This document shows positions 7,411-16,323 of a DNA stretch of 64,000 nucleotides, piece after piece. Position 1 is the first letter of the stretch, and each line of letters starts with the position of its first letter. This DNA is from an uncultured Cyclobacteriaceae bacterium (GTDB lineage: Bacteria > Bacteroidota > Bacteroidia > Cytophagales > Cyclobacteriaceae). A program made the translations under genes and the position numbers. The stretch is from positions 306,777 to 370,776 of the forward strand of contig CAKZRQ010000012.1 in the NCBI GenBank assembly GCA_937146645.1, in the 5' to 3' direction. The notes beneath the pieces are model-generated. The model ran no database searches. It was not told the DNA's origin and saw nothing but the letters and a program-made list of their open reading frames with translations.

Positions 7411-10155
7411 TTACTTCGCCTTATCATATAGCTTTTCCAGATGTGGAATGCCCTTGATCATCCAGTCAGGGGCTTCCTTATCCATCAGGTAATGATCGAA
7501 ATACTGCTTCATACGAATCTGGAAATCCTTTTGGTTGGGCTCCTTAGCCAGGTGATGTGGCTCTCCAGGGTAGGAGAGGAAGATCACCTCTTTGCCCAGC
7601 CTGCGGGCAGCATTATAAAACTCAAGACCCTGCGTCCAGTCTACCGCACCATCCACAGTTCCGTGAAGGATCATAAAGGGAACCTTGATATTCGGCGCAT
7701 GGAACATGGGGTTTTCACGCTGATAGATCTCACGATGGGACCATGGAGTCACGCCTCTTCCCATTCGAACCTGCCCGATCTCCATAATCCCGTTGTGGTT
7801 GGTTCCGGTATTCCCATAGATATTATTATAAAAACTCTCAAGATCTGTAGGGGGAGCTCCGGTCACCACACACTTAAACATATCGGTCTGGGTCAGGATA
7901 AAGGAAGACTGATAGCCACCCCAGCTATGTCCCTGAAGGCCGATGCGCTCAGGATCAGCATAGCCCTGATCGATCACCTCCTGAACTGCAGAAGTGATGC
8001 AGTCCAAGGAGCTGGTCCCCGGTCTGCCTTCCTCGTAGACATTATCCGGCTGGAAGAAAAGGTACCCATTGCTCGCATAGGTGGAGGCATGCGGTCTATC
8101 GTCATAAACCGGCATGCTGTAGACATTATGCAGATTTGACATCTTTTCGTAGAAATAAACCACCATAGGATACTTCTTGCCCTCCTCATAATCCGGGGGA
8201 AGAGTCAGCGTTCCTTGAAGCTTTTCACCTTTGCTATTGGTGTAATCGATAAGCACTTTCGAGCCCCATTTGTAATCCGACTGTTGAGGGTTGGCATCGG
8301 TCAGCTGATTGGTTTCTTTAAAGGAGAGATCGCTGACATGGTAGTCCCCGTACTCCACAAATGACTGTCGGGTAAATATGACCTGATCAGAATCTTTGGC
8401 TTTTTGCACTCTGCCAAAGGCATAATCATCATGAATGAGCTCCTTTGGCTTTTTACCCATATCCAGCTCAAAGAATCCAGCCTTTTTGGTCCATTCTCCA
8501 TAGCTGCTGAGCAGCAAAGTCTCTTCCGTATCGATATAGGGCTGATCAAAGTCCAGGTTCACATAGCGGAATCGAATCTCTTCATCATCTCCCATGCCCT
8601 GTGTGATGTTCTCCGCTTCGGAGCCATCCAGCTTCAGGGCCCATAGATCATACTTATGATTCAGGATGATGGATTCTCCATCTTTGGTCCATCCGGCTGC
8701 GCCAAAGGGAGGTTTCTCATGCGGATAGGGATGCTCCAGATTCATAAACTGAACACCCGAAACCTCGGAGATATTGGTCAGAGAATTCGCGGCGATATCC
8801 AGCACATGAATGGCAGAATCCTTCTGCAAAGCATAATAGTTTCCATCTGGGGAATAACCCAAAGGTCTTTTTACCAGCTTGACGATTTCTTCTCTTTTTC
8901 CGGTTTTCAGGTTCACCCGATAAAGGTCAGCCGGAGATACACCCCAATTTACATCGTTGATATAAGGCTTAGGATCACGACCAATCCAATAATCCGAATT
9001 TCGGGAAACCATCAGCTCTCGCATGGAATCATCCGTAAGCTGGGTGAAAGTCCCGTTTCCAAATTGAAAAGACGCCCAATAGGTAAAGTTTCTGTTTCGA
9101 TTGGCTCTGCGTCTCTGTACCGAATTAATGGTCTCATCAATCCAGTGGAATACGTCTAGATTAGCAACCGTATCCTTACTCAGTTTCATTTTTTCTTCCT
9201 GCTCTTTGATGCCAAAAAGCACAAAGCTGCCATCATCGCTGAATCGAAGATTTCCTTTTTCCGATACCACATAGTTCTCTGGAAAACCTGATACAGACTC
9301 CGCATCTAATTCGTATTTCTGAGGATTTCCACTCACATCGGTAAGCACCAAAAGGGTGTTGATCATCTGCTCTAGAGTATCGGCCTCTGTTCCTTTGAGC
9401 ACGGCGATTTGGTTTCCCCGATCCGCCCAGTCCTCTTTCAAAACACTGGCATCATCCCAGGTGAGATCGGAGTATTTCTTTCTGTCGCTATCCAAATTTT
9501 TCAGGTTGCCACTCTGCAAATCATACAGGTATAATCCATTGCCGACCATCTCTGCTGCATCCACGGTGTAGGCGAGGAGATTGGAGGTTTTATTGAACCC
9601 ATACTGACTTACATTACCAAAATTCATTGTGGTCATATCACTCAGATTTACCAACACTAAATCCTGCCCGGCATGCTTGGACTTATCACTTTCGGTCTTG
9701 TCAACTGAAATAGCCAAGAATTTTCCATCTTCCGAAAAACTCATGGATTCAGCTCTCTCGAAATGGGTAGAATCTCCTGTTTCCAGATTTCTAAGTTCTG
9801 CTGTTCTGAATACCTTCTTATTTGATTTTCTGAGTTTTTTCTGCTCATCATCAGATGGAGAAATCAAAAAAACTGCCCATTTGCTGTCGTTTGAGAAAGA
9901 AGGCGATGAACCATAAGGTACCTTGAATTCGAATGCTTCGGTTGCAGCCGTGGTCTTTTTGATATAGAGGGTATCATCTCCACCATTTGGTCGCAGGCCA
10001 TAAGTGAACCATTCTCCATTCGGAGATAGCTGAGTGGAAACAATTCGGCTCCATTTTTCATAGTCTTCCAGCTGCAGAACTTTGTCTTGTGCTGAAACAA
10101 GAGTTGCGCTAAGCATAAGCAAAGCCAGGCTCAAAACTTTTAGATATTGTTTCAT
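7411..10155 (-). CDS. Exported S9 family (prolyl oligopeptidase-type) serine peptidase
   Basis: The 914-residue protein has a signal peptide ending near Ala22-Gln23 (SATLVSAQ). A long beta-propeller region follows (about 30-620), with repeated units such as LSPNGEWFTYGLRP and SPDGNYYALQKDS. A C-terminal alpha/beta-hydrolase domain completes it. GHSWGG carries the nucleophile Ser744; HGTVDGAVDW supplies the Asp and GEPHHLA the His of the triad. Such peptidases cleave short peptides after Pro or other residues in the periplasm or outside the cell. The propeller restricts access to peptides. A small lipoprotein gene lies just upstream on the same strand. Confidence 0.93.
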   Translation of the reverse strand: MKQYLKVLSLALLMLSATLVSAQDKVLQLEDYEKWSRIVSTQLSPNGEWFTYGLRPNGGDDTLYIKKTTAATEAFEFKVPYGSSPSFSNDSKWAVFLISPSDDEQKKLRKSNKKVFRTAELRNLETGDSTHFERAESMSFSEDGKFLAISVDKTESDKSKHAGQDLVLVNLSDMTTMNFGNVSQYGFNKTSNLLAYTVDAAEMVGNGLYLYDLQSGNLKNLDSDRKKYSDLTWDDASVLKEDWADRGNQIAVLKGTEADTLEQMINTLLVLTDVSGNPQKYELDAESVSGFPENYVVSEKGNLRFSDDGSFVLFGIKEQEEKMKLSKDTVANLDVFHWIDETINSVQRRRANRNRNFTYWASFQFGNGTFTQLTDDSMRELMVSRNSDYWIGRDPKPYINDVNWGVSPADLYRVNLKTGKREEIVKLVKRPLGYSPDGNYYALQKDSAIHVLDIAANSLTNISEVSGVQFMNLEHPYPHEKPPFGAAGWTKDGESIILNHKYDLWALKLDGSEAENITQGMGDDEEIRFRYVNLDFDQPYIDTEETLLLSSYGEWTKKAGFFELDMGKKPKELIHDDYAFGRVQKAKDSDQVIFTRQSFVEYGDYHVSDLSFKETNQLTDANPQQSDYKWGSKVLIDYTNSKGEKLQGTLTLPPDYEEGKKYPMVVYFYEKMSNLHNVYSMPVYDDRPHASTYASNGYLFFQPDNVYEEGRPGTSSLDCITSAVQEVIDQGYADPERIGLQGHSWGGYQSSFILTQTDMFKCVVTGAPPTDLESFYNNIYGNTGTNHNGIMEIGQVRMGRGVTPWSHREIYQRENPMFHAPNIKVPFMILHGTVDGAVDWTQGLEFYNAARRLGKEVIFLSYPGEPHHLAKEPNQKDFQIRMKQYFDHYLMDKEAPDWMIKGIPHLEKLYDKAK

Positions 10156-10184
10156 AATTATTGGTTAGGGTTTTGGGTCGAATG

Positions 10185-10556
10185 CTAATAATTGGAAGGG
10201 TCAAAATTCAAAATGGTAGTATCATTTTTAACTATAAAAACGACCTTATTGTCGAGTGACCCTCCATTGGTATAATAGCCGCCAGCGCTGATTTCATTTT
10301 CTCCGGACGATCTACTGAAGGTTAATACATATATTCCGTCACTTTCATTTTCCTCCATAGATAAAAACTCTTCTACAGTTTCATTTGGATCAATCCGATC
10401 TATTTTCAATACTTCCAATTTTTCGCTGGTTGTAAATTCTAGATTTGTTATTGCCTTGTCTGATGCATTTTTTATCTCAACATCAATTCCATCAGCATTC
10501 AAAAAAATGCAGGAGCTTAAGATCAATATTAAGACGATAGAAGAAAGCTTTTTCAA
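10185..10556 (-). CDS. Small lipoprotein of unknown function, TTG start
   Basis: This 123-residue protein has the signal MKKLSSIVLILILSSC (Cys16 lipobox). The start codon is TTG at 10556; no in-frame ATG lies nearby upstream. The mature part is short and beta-rich (DVEIKNASDKAITNLEFTTS, with a Gly/Tyr loop GGYYTNGG) and resembles a small carbohydrate-binding or Ig-like sandwich, with no firm match. It is 29 nt upstream of the S9 peptidase start and may share its transcript. Confidence 0.65.
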   Translation of the reverse strand: MKKLSSIVLILILSSCIFLNADGIDVEIKNASDKAITNLEFTTSEKLEVLKIDRIDPNETVEEFLSMEENESDGIYVLTFSRSSGENEISAGGYYTNGGSLDNKVVFIVKNDTTILNFDPSNY

Positions 10557-10716
10557 AATCTTACTGGATAGGCTTGAATCTACAGAATTAGGTTTGAGGT
10601 CTCAATCCTTGAAGGATGCTTTTCTATAAGCGGTTAATTCCCTGTCCCGGTTTGTGTCTACAAAAATCGGATTGAAGATCAGTACGAACACACACACATA
10701 ATGATTAGAACAGAAA

Positions 10717-10740
10717 GAGCGGCTTCTGGAGAAGCTGCTC
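10717..10740. repeat. Hairpin of the GCTTCT-AGAAGC type
   Basis: GAGCGGCTTCT and AGAAGCTGCTC form an 11-bp stem with one G-T pair and a GG loop, 22 nt past the stop of the DUF6090 gene at 10763. It matches the hairpin cores at 5138-5165 and 11751-11772. There is no T run, so it is not a standard terminator. Confidence 0.6.
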
Positions 10741-10762
10741 AACATAAGCTCAACGGAAAGTT

Positions 10763-11527
10763 TTATTTATCGATAGAGTTGTCGATTTCTGCAAGGATGG
10801 CTTCAATATCAGCTTGAAGGGTAGGGTAAAAGCCTACCTGAAGGGATCTAAGGACTATGGTATAGAACAATATATAATTGTCCATTTCATCATTATAATA
10901 AAGTTCGGGATTGATGTCCGAGGAACCTTGAGATAAAATCTCCCCAATGAATTGCTCATCAATATCAATCATGTATTTCCTAAATGAGAACTGCTTTTGC
11001 ATGAAGTCAATCGCTTTTTCCCGGTGCATCCAGAATTCTTCCTCTTCATCCCTCACTTCTTCTATGGTGACTAACCAATTTTGAATTCGAGAACGGAGCT
11101 CTTCATTTTTTAATTTACTAAGGTTACCGGAGCTAATGAGCTCATTTAAGATTCCGGGACTTTGGTTGAACTTGGGCGGGAAACGAAAAGAATTCATCAA
11201 TGCCTTCTGTAATTCGAAATCTGTTAGCTCCCTTCCATTTTCATGCTTTTTATTGATGATTCTCTTGCACGCCAGGTAGGTTGAATCACTCAAAGCCATC
11301 ACCCTTTCAATTTCTTCCAGGTTAGCATTGAATTCTTCTTGCAGAGCAATGAGATATTTTTGCTCGCTATCATCTAGTTTTCTTTGTTCATTGGAGTTGT
11401 TAATCGCCAAGGCGATTAGAATCCCGATTACCACTAGAATGATTTCTCCAATGGCGTAAAAGAAATATTTTCTGACTTTGTTTTTTGACACTAGTTCTTT
11501 TCGGATTCTTTTAAAGAATTGAAGCAT
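10763..11527 (-). CDS. DUF6090-type membrane-anchored protein (second)
   Basis: The 254-residue protein starts MLQFFKRIRKELVSKNKVRK. It then has the family membrane helix FFYAIGEIILVVIGILIALAI, nearly identical to that of the protein at 5236-5994, and a long helical, charged domain. The shared motif appears as GNLSKLKNEELRSRI, one residue longer than in the other two. The C-terminal half is rich in Asp/Glu and aromatic residues. It is monocistronic with a structured 3' spacer. Function is unknown. Confidence 0.85.
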   Translation of the reverse strand: MLQFFKRIRKELVSKNKVRKYFFYAIGEIILVVIGILIALAINNSNEQRKLDDSEQKYLIALQEEFNANLEEIERVMALSDSTYLACKRIINKKHENGRELTDFELQKALMNSFRFPPKFNQSPGILNELISSGNLSKLKNEELRSRIQNWLVTIEEVRDEEEEFWMHREKAIDFMQKQFSFRKYMIDIDEQFIGEILSQGSSDINPELYYNDEMDNYILFYTIVLRSLQVGFYPTLQADIEAILAEIDNSIDK

Positions 11528-11716
11528 TGTTCCTGCTTTTTACCCAATAATTATGATTGCCTGAGATTCTCATAGATTCTTCGAAACTTCAAAAAAAAAT
11601 AACCCAATCCACTTTATTCAAAAATGAATATTCATTCCTCACTGAGAAGTAAAATAGGATTAATTGGCTAGAAATCAGTAAGATGAAGCGAATAATCAGG
11701 TAAGAGTCATGAATAG

Positions 11717-11773
11717 TGTGTAAAGACACATTCTATGTCTACAAATAAAGACTGGCTTCGGAAGAAGCAGCTC
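11717..11773. repeat. Two small inverted repeats past the agmatine-deiminase-family gene
   Basis: TGTGT-AAAG-ACACA (11717-11730) is followed by CTGGCTTC paired with GAAGCAG around a GGAA loop (about 11752-11770, one bulge). Order and sequence echo 5084-5165. The spacer 11528-11797 shows nothing else convincing apart from an unassigned AT-rich stretch upstream of the DUF6090 start. Confidence 0.5.
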
Positions 11774-11797
11774 AAGCCTTGAGTTAAAGTAAAAAAA

Positions 11798-13030
11798 CTA
11801 ATCTATTGCTGGAATTTGCATGGTTTGACAATGGATGCCGCCACCAAACCAATTCAGCATCAAAGCTTTTTTTATACCTATAATTTCTCGATCCGGGAAG
11901 TACTTTTTAAGGATAGCTTTCATCTTTTCATCCTTTTCTTTTTCAGATTCTGGTAAACCTTCTTGCCAGTACTCCGATACCAGGACAGCGCCATTAGTAA
12001 TAAGAAAATTAGAATAACCCATAATAGGTACATAGGTTATGAGGTCGCCAACCTCGGATGCATAAAACATTTCCTGGAATTCTTCCATTACCGGATATTG
12101 ATATTGGTAAAGGGTCAAATCAGGGTAGGGAATTTCTACAATATGAAATGGCTTGCCATCCACATTCCTTTCATTCTTTAATTGAGTCAGGTTGGCCTGA
12201 GAGGCTCTGTACTCCTCCGCCAACAAAGGACTCTTATCCTTGATGGACTCATCAATCATGGGAATCAGGATGGTACTGTCATTGACAAATCTTAAATAAG
12301 CATCCATATGAAAATTGGCACCCTGCCCATAGGTATTATCTATTTTATGCCAATTTTTATCGAGGAGCATGGGTTCCTTAATCCAGATTAGTTTTTCCAA
12401 TCCAAGAGCATCAAGATATCTGTTTTCTATCTCCTCAAGGCTAAGCCCCTCGTTTCGGATTTTTGCATATTCTTCAAACATTAAAAGAACCTTGCTGGAA
12501 GCAATAAACCCACCTCCCTCGCTTTTCAAATCGACGTTTTTAACCTTGTATCCCAAAGAATCTGCGATCAGGTTGTCTATCACGTCCCTTGCCATCACAG
12601 AAGAATCGGCGAACATGGCCCCACCAAAATCACTAGGTCCAAAATCTGCCATTTGGTAATCCTTTCCATTGGTCAAAAGAATAGGTCCATAATCACGTAT
12701 TGCAGCGGCATTTACCTTTGAGTTTTGCATGATGTTTATGTTACCCCTGTCAATATTAGCTTCAGTGAGCATGCTATCAAGTATAGCTCTTGTCCTATCA
12801 TCAGGCAGAATAATATTGACAGGAACATATTCGATCAAGTTTTCGATGATTTCAATTCTGGCCGGATAATCCGGAGGAATCGTTCCACCTCCCCAGTCTC
12901 TTTCATCCGGGAAGTCGATCCAAACGGCTTTTTGCGGTTCCCATTCTGGAGGCAAAGAGTAGGGTCTGTCTTCACTTGAAGAGCAGGAGATAAAAAGTAT
13001 CAGGTAGAGCGGGAGGAAATATTTATGCAT
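11798..13030 (-). CDS. Agmatine deiminase / peptidylarginine deiminase family lipoprotein
   Basis: I chose ATG 13030 (410 residues) because it places a clean signal peptide MHKYFLPLYLILFISC with lipobox Cys16; an ATG 13 codons upstream would bury it. The catalytic pattern of the guanidine-modifying family is present: an early IRDYGP with the Asp, NFHMDAYLRF with the His, and the C-terminal GGGIHCQTMQIP with catalytic Cys401. Agmatine deiminase hydrolyses agmatine to N-carbamoylputrescine in the cytosol. Lipidation puts this protein outside the inner membrane, so an exported arginine- or agmatine-acting role, like secreted bacterial peptidylarginine deiminases, is possible. The substrate is inferred. 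Confidence 0.9.
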   Translation of the reverse strand: MHKYFLPLYLILFISCSSSEDRPYSLPPEWEPQKAVWIDFPDERDWGGGTIPPDYPARIEIIENLIEYVPVNIILPDDRTRAILDSMLTEANIDRGNINIMQNSKVNAAAIRDYGPILLTNGKDYQMADFGPSDFGGAMFADSSVMARDVIDNLIADSLGYKVKNVDLKSEGGGFIASSKVLLMFEEYAKIRNEGLSLEEIENRYLDALGLEKLIWIKEPMLLDKNWHKIDNTYGQGANFHMDAYLRFVNDSTILIPMIDESIKDKSPLLAEEYRASQANLTQLKNERNVDGKPFHIVEIPYPDLTLYQYQYPVMEEFQEMFYASEVGDLITYVPIMGYSNFLITNGAVLVSEYWQEGLPESEKEKDEKMKAILKKYFPDREIIGIKKALMLNWFGGGIHCQTMQIPAID

Positions 13031-13123
13031 GGTAGTCAAATAAAAGTTTGAGAGGCACATCCTTTTCAAGCTAATTAATTGATTGCTAAAGTTTAAACAT
13101 TGGCTTAAAAAATAGGATAAGGC

Positions 13124-13918
13124 TTACTTACCCAGCTTCAAGATTCTTCTTGCTCCCTGAATGACCAGTACAAAAACAATAGTCCCGATAATCAAATCGG
13201 GCTTATTTGAATCCAACCAATTGACCAAAAGAGCCGCGATGATCACTCCAAGATTAATGATCACATCGTTTGATGTAAAAATCATGGTGGCTTTCATATG
13301 CGCCTCTTCCTTGCTCTTTGACCGTTGAAGTAGGTAGAGACAGAGGCCGTTTGCGGCCAAAGCCAGGATCGATACCACGATCATGGTAGAAAAATCTGGA
13401 AGCTCTTCTGCTCCTAAGAATCTTCGGATCACTTCAAAGAAACCAATCACTGCTAAGACGATCTGAAAGTACCCAGCCAATCGGGCTATTGTCTTTTTGC
13501 GCGCGATCGTTCCTCCTACGGCAAAGAGGCTAATTCCATACACAAAGGAATCAGCAAGCATGTCCAGGCTGTCTGCCACCAAACCCATGGATTTGGAGAT
13601 CAAACCGGTGGTAGCCTCGATAATGAAAAAGGCGAAGTTGATCGCAAGCACGGTCCAGAGAAGTTTCTTCTGATTTTTATTCTCTTCGAACTGGGTTCGC
13701 TCGGAAATCTCTGATGCTATCTTTTGACCTCTCAGGTCCAACTCCTTAATGGATTGCTCGATCTTTGAGAGTTGTCCTTCGTGATAGACCGTCAGTTTTC
13801 TATTTGGAATGTCAAAGTCCAGATTAGCTATTCCAGAAATACCATCGAGATTTGCCCGAATGAGGTTCTCCTCAGAGGGGCAGTCCATTTTAGTGATCTC
13901 GAAGGTGGTTTTTTGCAT
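13124..13918 (-). CDS. Cation transporter: HMA-like domain fused to a CDF (cation diffusion facilitator)
   Basis: The 264-residue protein begins with a ferredoxin-like HMA domain (about 1-70), in which the metal motif reads KMDCPSEE, so one Cys of the usual MxCxxC is replaced by acidic residues. Six membrane helices follow. Helix 2 carries ADSLDMLADS, the DxxxD metal site of CDF proteins, and helix 5 has TSNDVIINLG as the partner site. The usual long C-terminal CDF domain is absent. CDF proteins export Zn2+, Co2+, Mn2+ or Fe2+ by proton antiport. Its start lies 8 nt after the stop of the APC permease gene, suggesting one operon. Confidence 0.9.
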   Translation of the reverse strand: MQKTTFEITKMDCPSEENLIRANLDGISGIANLDFDIPNRKLTVYHEGQLSKIEQSIKELDLRGQKIASEISERTQFEENKNQKKLLWTVLAINFAFFIIEATTGLISKSMGLVADSLDMLADSFVYGISLFAVGGTIARKKTIARLAGYFQIVLAVIGFFEVIRRFLGAEELPDFSTMIVVSILALAANGLCLYLLQRSKSKEEAHMKATMIFTSNDVIINLGVIIAALLVNWLDSNKPDLIIGTIVFVLVIQGARRILKLGK

Positions 13919-13926
13919 TTGTCATT

Positions 13927-15234
13927 TTAGGTCTTTGTGGCCATTCTCCTGCTTATCAAATATAACCCCGTTCCTATCAAAATCAGAACCCCAGTCATCC
14001 AGATGGAAGTCCAAGAAACCTGAAGCATCAGCCAAAGGCAAGCTAGTATTCCCAGAACAGGAATTATGTAACCTCCTTTAAGTCTAAAGACTTTTTGATC
14101 CTTGAACTTTGGTCGTAAGACCGGGATACTGGCACAGGTCATGATAAAAAGGAAAAGCCTGGAAAGAACTGTCATGGCGGCCAGGAAAGTGAATGATCCC
14201 ATGGCTCCAAGGATGAAAGCTATGATTCCAAAAAACAGAATCGAATTAGCAGGAGTGAGGTACTTTTCATTCACCACCCCAAACCAATTTGGGAAGGACT
14301 TATCCAAGGCTAGAGCATATGTCACGCGGGTAGCAGAGAACATGGCACTGATCAGATTAGCAATCACCGAAGTGGTTACTCCAACCATCAGAAGAATAGC
14401 TCCAGTTTCTCCAAAAAGAGAAGCAGACGCATCTAGCAAAGGAGTTTTAGTGGAGGCCAAATCTGGAACAGCAGCTTGAGAAACCAATTGAATAGCCATG
14501 TAGAGAAACACAACTACCGATAGTCCAAGGATCAATCCAAGCGGCATATCACGCTGTGGGTTTTTGGCTTCACCTGCAGGAATAACCGCTCCTTCAAAAC
14601 CCACAAAGGCATAGATCAAAAGCAAAGCGGCAGCTCCGATATCAGATCCAATTGGCAAGTCTGAATCAAAACTTGGGATCACATCCGGACCCAACATCAT
14701 CACACCACTAATCACCAAACCAATCAAAACGGTAAACTTGATTATGGTAAATAGGCCCATGGATTTTATGGATTGGGAGCTGCCCACAATATTCACCAGA
14801 GTCAATACTCCTATAATGACAAACAAGGTCACTAGTCGGCCGTTTCCTTCAGCTAAGGATGGAAAGAAATAACCAATACTATCCGTCAGAAGAACTGAAT
14901 TCGCGGAAAAGGAAATAAGCCTGGCGAGATAGTAGAGCCAACCACCCTGAAAGCCGATGAATGGACCGAAAGCGGCTGTTCCGTATTTAGTAGGCCCGCC
15001 CGTTCCTTTGAAATAACTGCCTACTTCTGCAAAGCTTAAAATCACCGGAAGCATCAATAGCGCACAGATCACATAAATGAATACACTGTATTCTCCGGCT
15101 AGTGCAGCAGCCCCTGAAGGCAAACCAAAAATTCCAGCACCGATAAATCCATTGACGACTAGCATCCAGACTCCCCAAAGTGTGAGATTTCGGGGTAGCT
15201 TCTCCTTGATTTCCTGGCCGATTTGATTTGACAT
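13927..15234 (-). CDS. APC superfamily amino acid permease
   Basis: This 435-residue protein has the 12-helix pattern of amino acid-polyamine-organocation carriers. The first helix carries the substrate motif GFIGAGIFGLPSGAAAL, and a later segment reads AFVGFEGAVIPAGEAKNPQRD, the conserved region after helix 6. It imports or exchanges an amino acid or amine at the inner membrane. It heads a two-gene unit with the HMA-CDF transporter 8 nt downstream, an odd pairing of amino acid and metal transport. Substrate is unknown. Confidence 0.92.
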   Translation of the reverse strand: MSNQIGQEIKEKLPRNLTLWGVWMLVVNGFIGAGIFGLPSGAAALAGEYSVFIYVICALLMLPVILSFAEVGSYFKGTGGPTKYGTAAFGPFIGFQGGWLYYLARLISFSANSVLLTDSIGYFFPSLAEGNGRLVTLFVIIGVLTLVNIVGSSQSIKSMGLFTIIKFTVLIGLVISGVMMLGPDVIPSFDSDLPIGSDIGAAALLLIYAFVGFEGAVIPAGEAKNPQRDMPLGLILGLSVVVFLYMAIQLVSQAAVPDLASTKTPLLDASASLFGETGAILLMVGVTTSVIANLISAMFSATRVTYALALDKSFPNWFGVVNEKYLTPANSILFFGIIAFILGAMGSFTFLAAMTVLSRLFLFIMTCASIPVLRPKFKDQKVFRLKGGYIIPVLGILACLWLMLQVSWTSIWMTGVLILIGTGLYLISRRMATKT

Positions 15235-15380
15235 TAAGCTTGAGTTGGGGTGATGAGCTGATTATAAGGCTTGGAAGATAAGTCAAAAATGAAGAAGATG
15301 ACAAGCCATTTGTCAAGTGAGTATTGGTAAAATAAAATGTGGCGGATTCAACATTTCAAGATTGGGTTTTGATTAAATCC

Positions 15381-15414
15381 TTTTTGGAGAGATCAGGTGC
15401 TAAGATTATCTTCG
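15381..15414 (+). promoter_or_regulatory. Candidate promoter of the DUF808 gene
   Basis: TTTTTG (15381-15386) lies 20 nt before TATCTTCG (15407-15414), one mismatch from the Bacteroidota TAnnTTTG element, about 30 nt upstream of the ATG at 15445. Confidence 0.45.
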
Positions 15415-15444
15415 GCCAAAATCACATTCACTTTTTAGATAACT

Positions 15445-16323
15445 ATGGCCTCTGGACTGATTGCACTTTTAGATGATGTTGCCACCCTTATGGATGATGT
15501 ATCCGTAATGAGTAAAGTTGCTGCGAAGAAAACTGCAGGACTTCTGGGTGATGATCTGGCCGTGAATGCTGAGAAAGCCTCTGGATTCGTGGCTGATCGG
15601 GAGCTTCCAGTTCTTTGGGCTATCACGAAAGGGTCCCTGCTGAATAAGGTCATTATTCTGCCGCTGGCCTTTCTTCTCAGCGCTTTTCTGCCATCAGCCA
15701 TCACTATTATCTTGATTATTGGCGGATTTTATCTGGCCTATGAGGGAGCAGAAAAGATCTATGAATATTTCTTTCCCCATGCCCCAAAAAAGAAGAAAGA
15801 AAGGCTGAGTAGACTCACTGAAGAGGAACTGAAAAAGCTTGAAAAAACAAAAATCAAGTCCGCCATCCTTACAGATTTCATCCTGTCGGTGGAGATAATC
15901 ATCATCGCACTTGGAACAGTAGTGGACTCAGAACTTTCTACGCAGATTATTGTGGTTTCTCTGATTGCCCTGGTTGCGACGATAGGAGTTTATGGCCTTG
16001 TAGCCCTTATCGTGAGAATGGATGAATTCGGTCAAAGCCTGATTGATATAAACGAAGAAACCAATAGCTTTTCTGACAAGATGGGTCGATTTCTGATTGG
16101 GGCTCTGCCCAAAGTCATTAAAGGGCTCACCATCGTCGGGACTATCGCATTGCTGCTGGTGTCAGGAGGAATCTTTGCACACAACATTGACTTCTTCCAT
16201 CATATTTTGGAGAGCTGGCCATCCTTAATCCGTGATTTTTTGGTCGGACTTGTAATGGGCTTTATTACGCTTTTGGTCGTGAGTGGAGTAAAGAAATTGT
16301 TTGGGAAGAAAGAGATTGCTTAA
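15445..16323 (+). CDS. DUF808 family membrane protein (YedI-like)
   Basis: The 292-residue protein opens with the family signature MASGLIALLDDVATLMDD. SKVAAKKTAGLLGDDLAVNA follows, an amphipathic region before about five or six membrane helices. A charged loop PKKKKERLSRLTEEELKKL (about 112-130) separates the N- and C-terminal membrane halves. Length agrees with the DUF808/YedI family, whose function is unknown. It is the only plus-strand gene in a long minus-strand run and its stop overlaps that of the convergent gene at 16320 by 4 nt. Confidence 0.9.
   Translation: MASGLIALLDDVATLMDDVSVMSKVAAKKTAGLLGDDLAVNAEKASGFVADRELPVLWAITKGSLLNKVIILPLAFLLSAFLPSAITIILIIGGFYLAYEGAEKIYEYFFPHAPKKKKERLSRLTEEELKKLEKTKIKSAILTDFILSVEIIIIALGTVVDSELSTQIIVVSLIALVATIGVYGLVALIVRMDEFGQSLIDINEETNSFSDKMGRFLIGALPKVIKGLTIVGTIALLLVSGGIFAHNIDFFHHILESWPSLIRDFLVGLVMGFITLLVVSGVKKLFGKKEIA

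Noticed and set aside
7441..9916. Several long plus-strand frames opposite the S9 peptidase gene (for example 7441-8139 and 8656-9159).
   Set aside because: The opposite strand carries an uninterrupted 914-residue peptidase with signal peptide and catalytic triad; the plus-strand frames lack motifs and are shadows of codon bias.
13030..13069. Use of the upstream ATG for the deiminase-family lipoprotein.
   Set aside because: It would place 13 residues with charged and polar amino acids before the signal peptide; the start at 13030 gives a normal lipoprotein signal.
15435..15704. A minus-strand frame of 89 residues opposite the DUF808 start.
   Set aside because: It lies wholly inside the strongly supported DUF808 gene and reads as low-complexity Ser/Arg-rich sequence with no motif.
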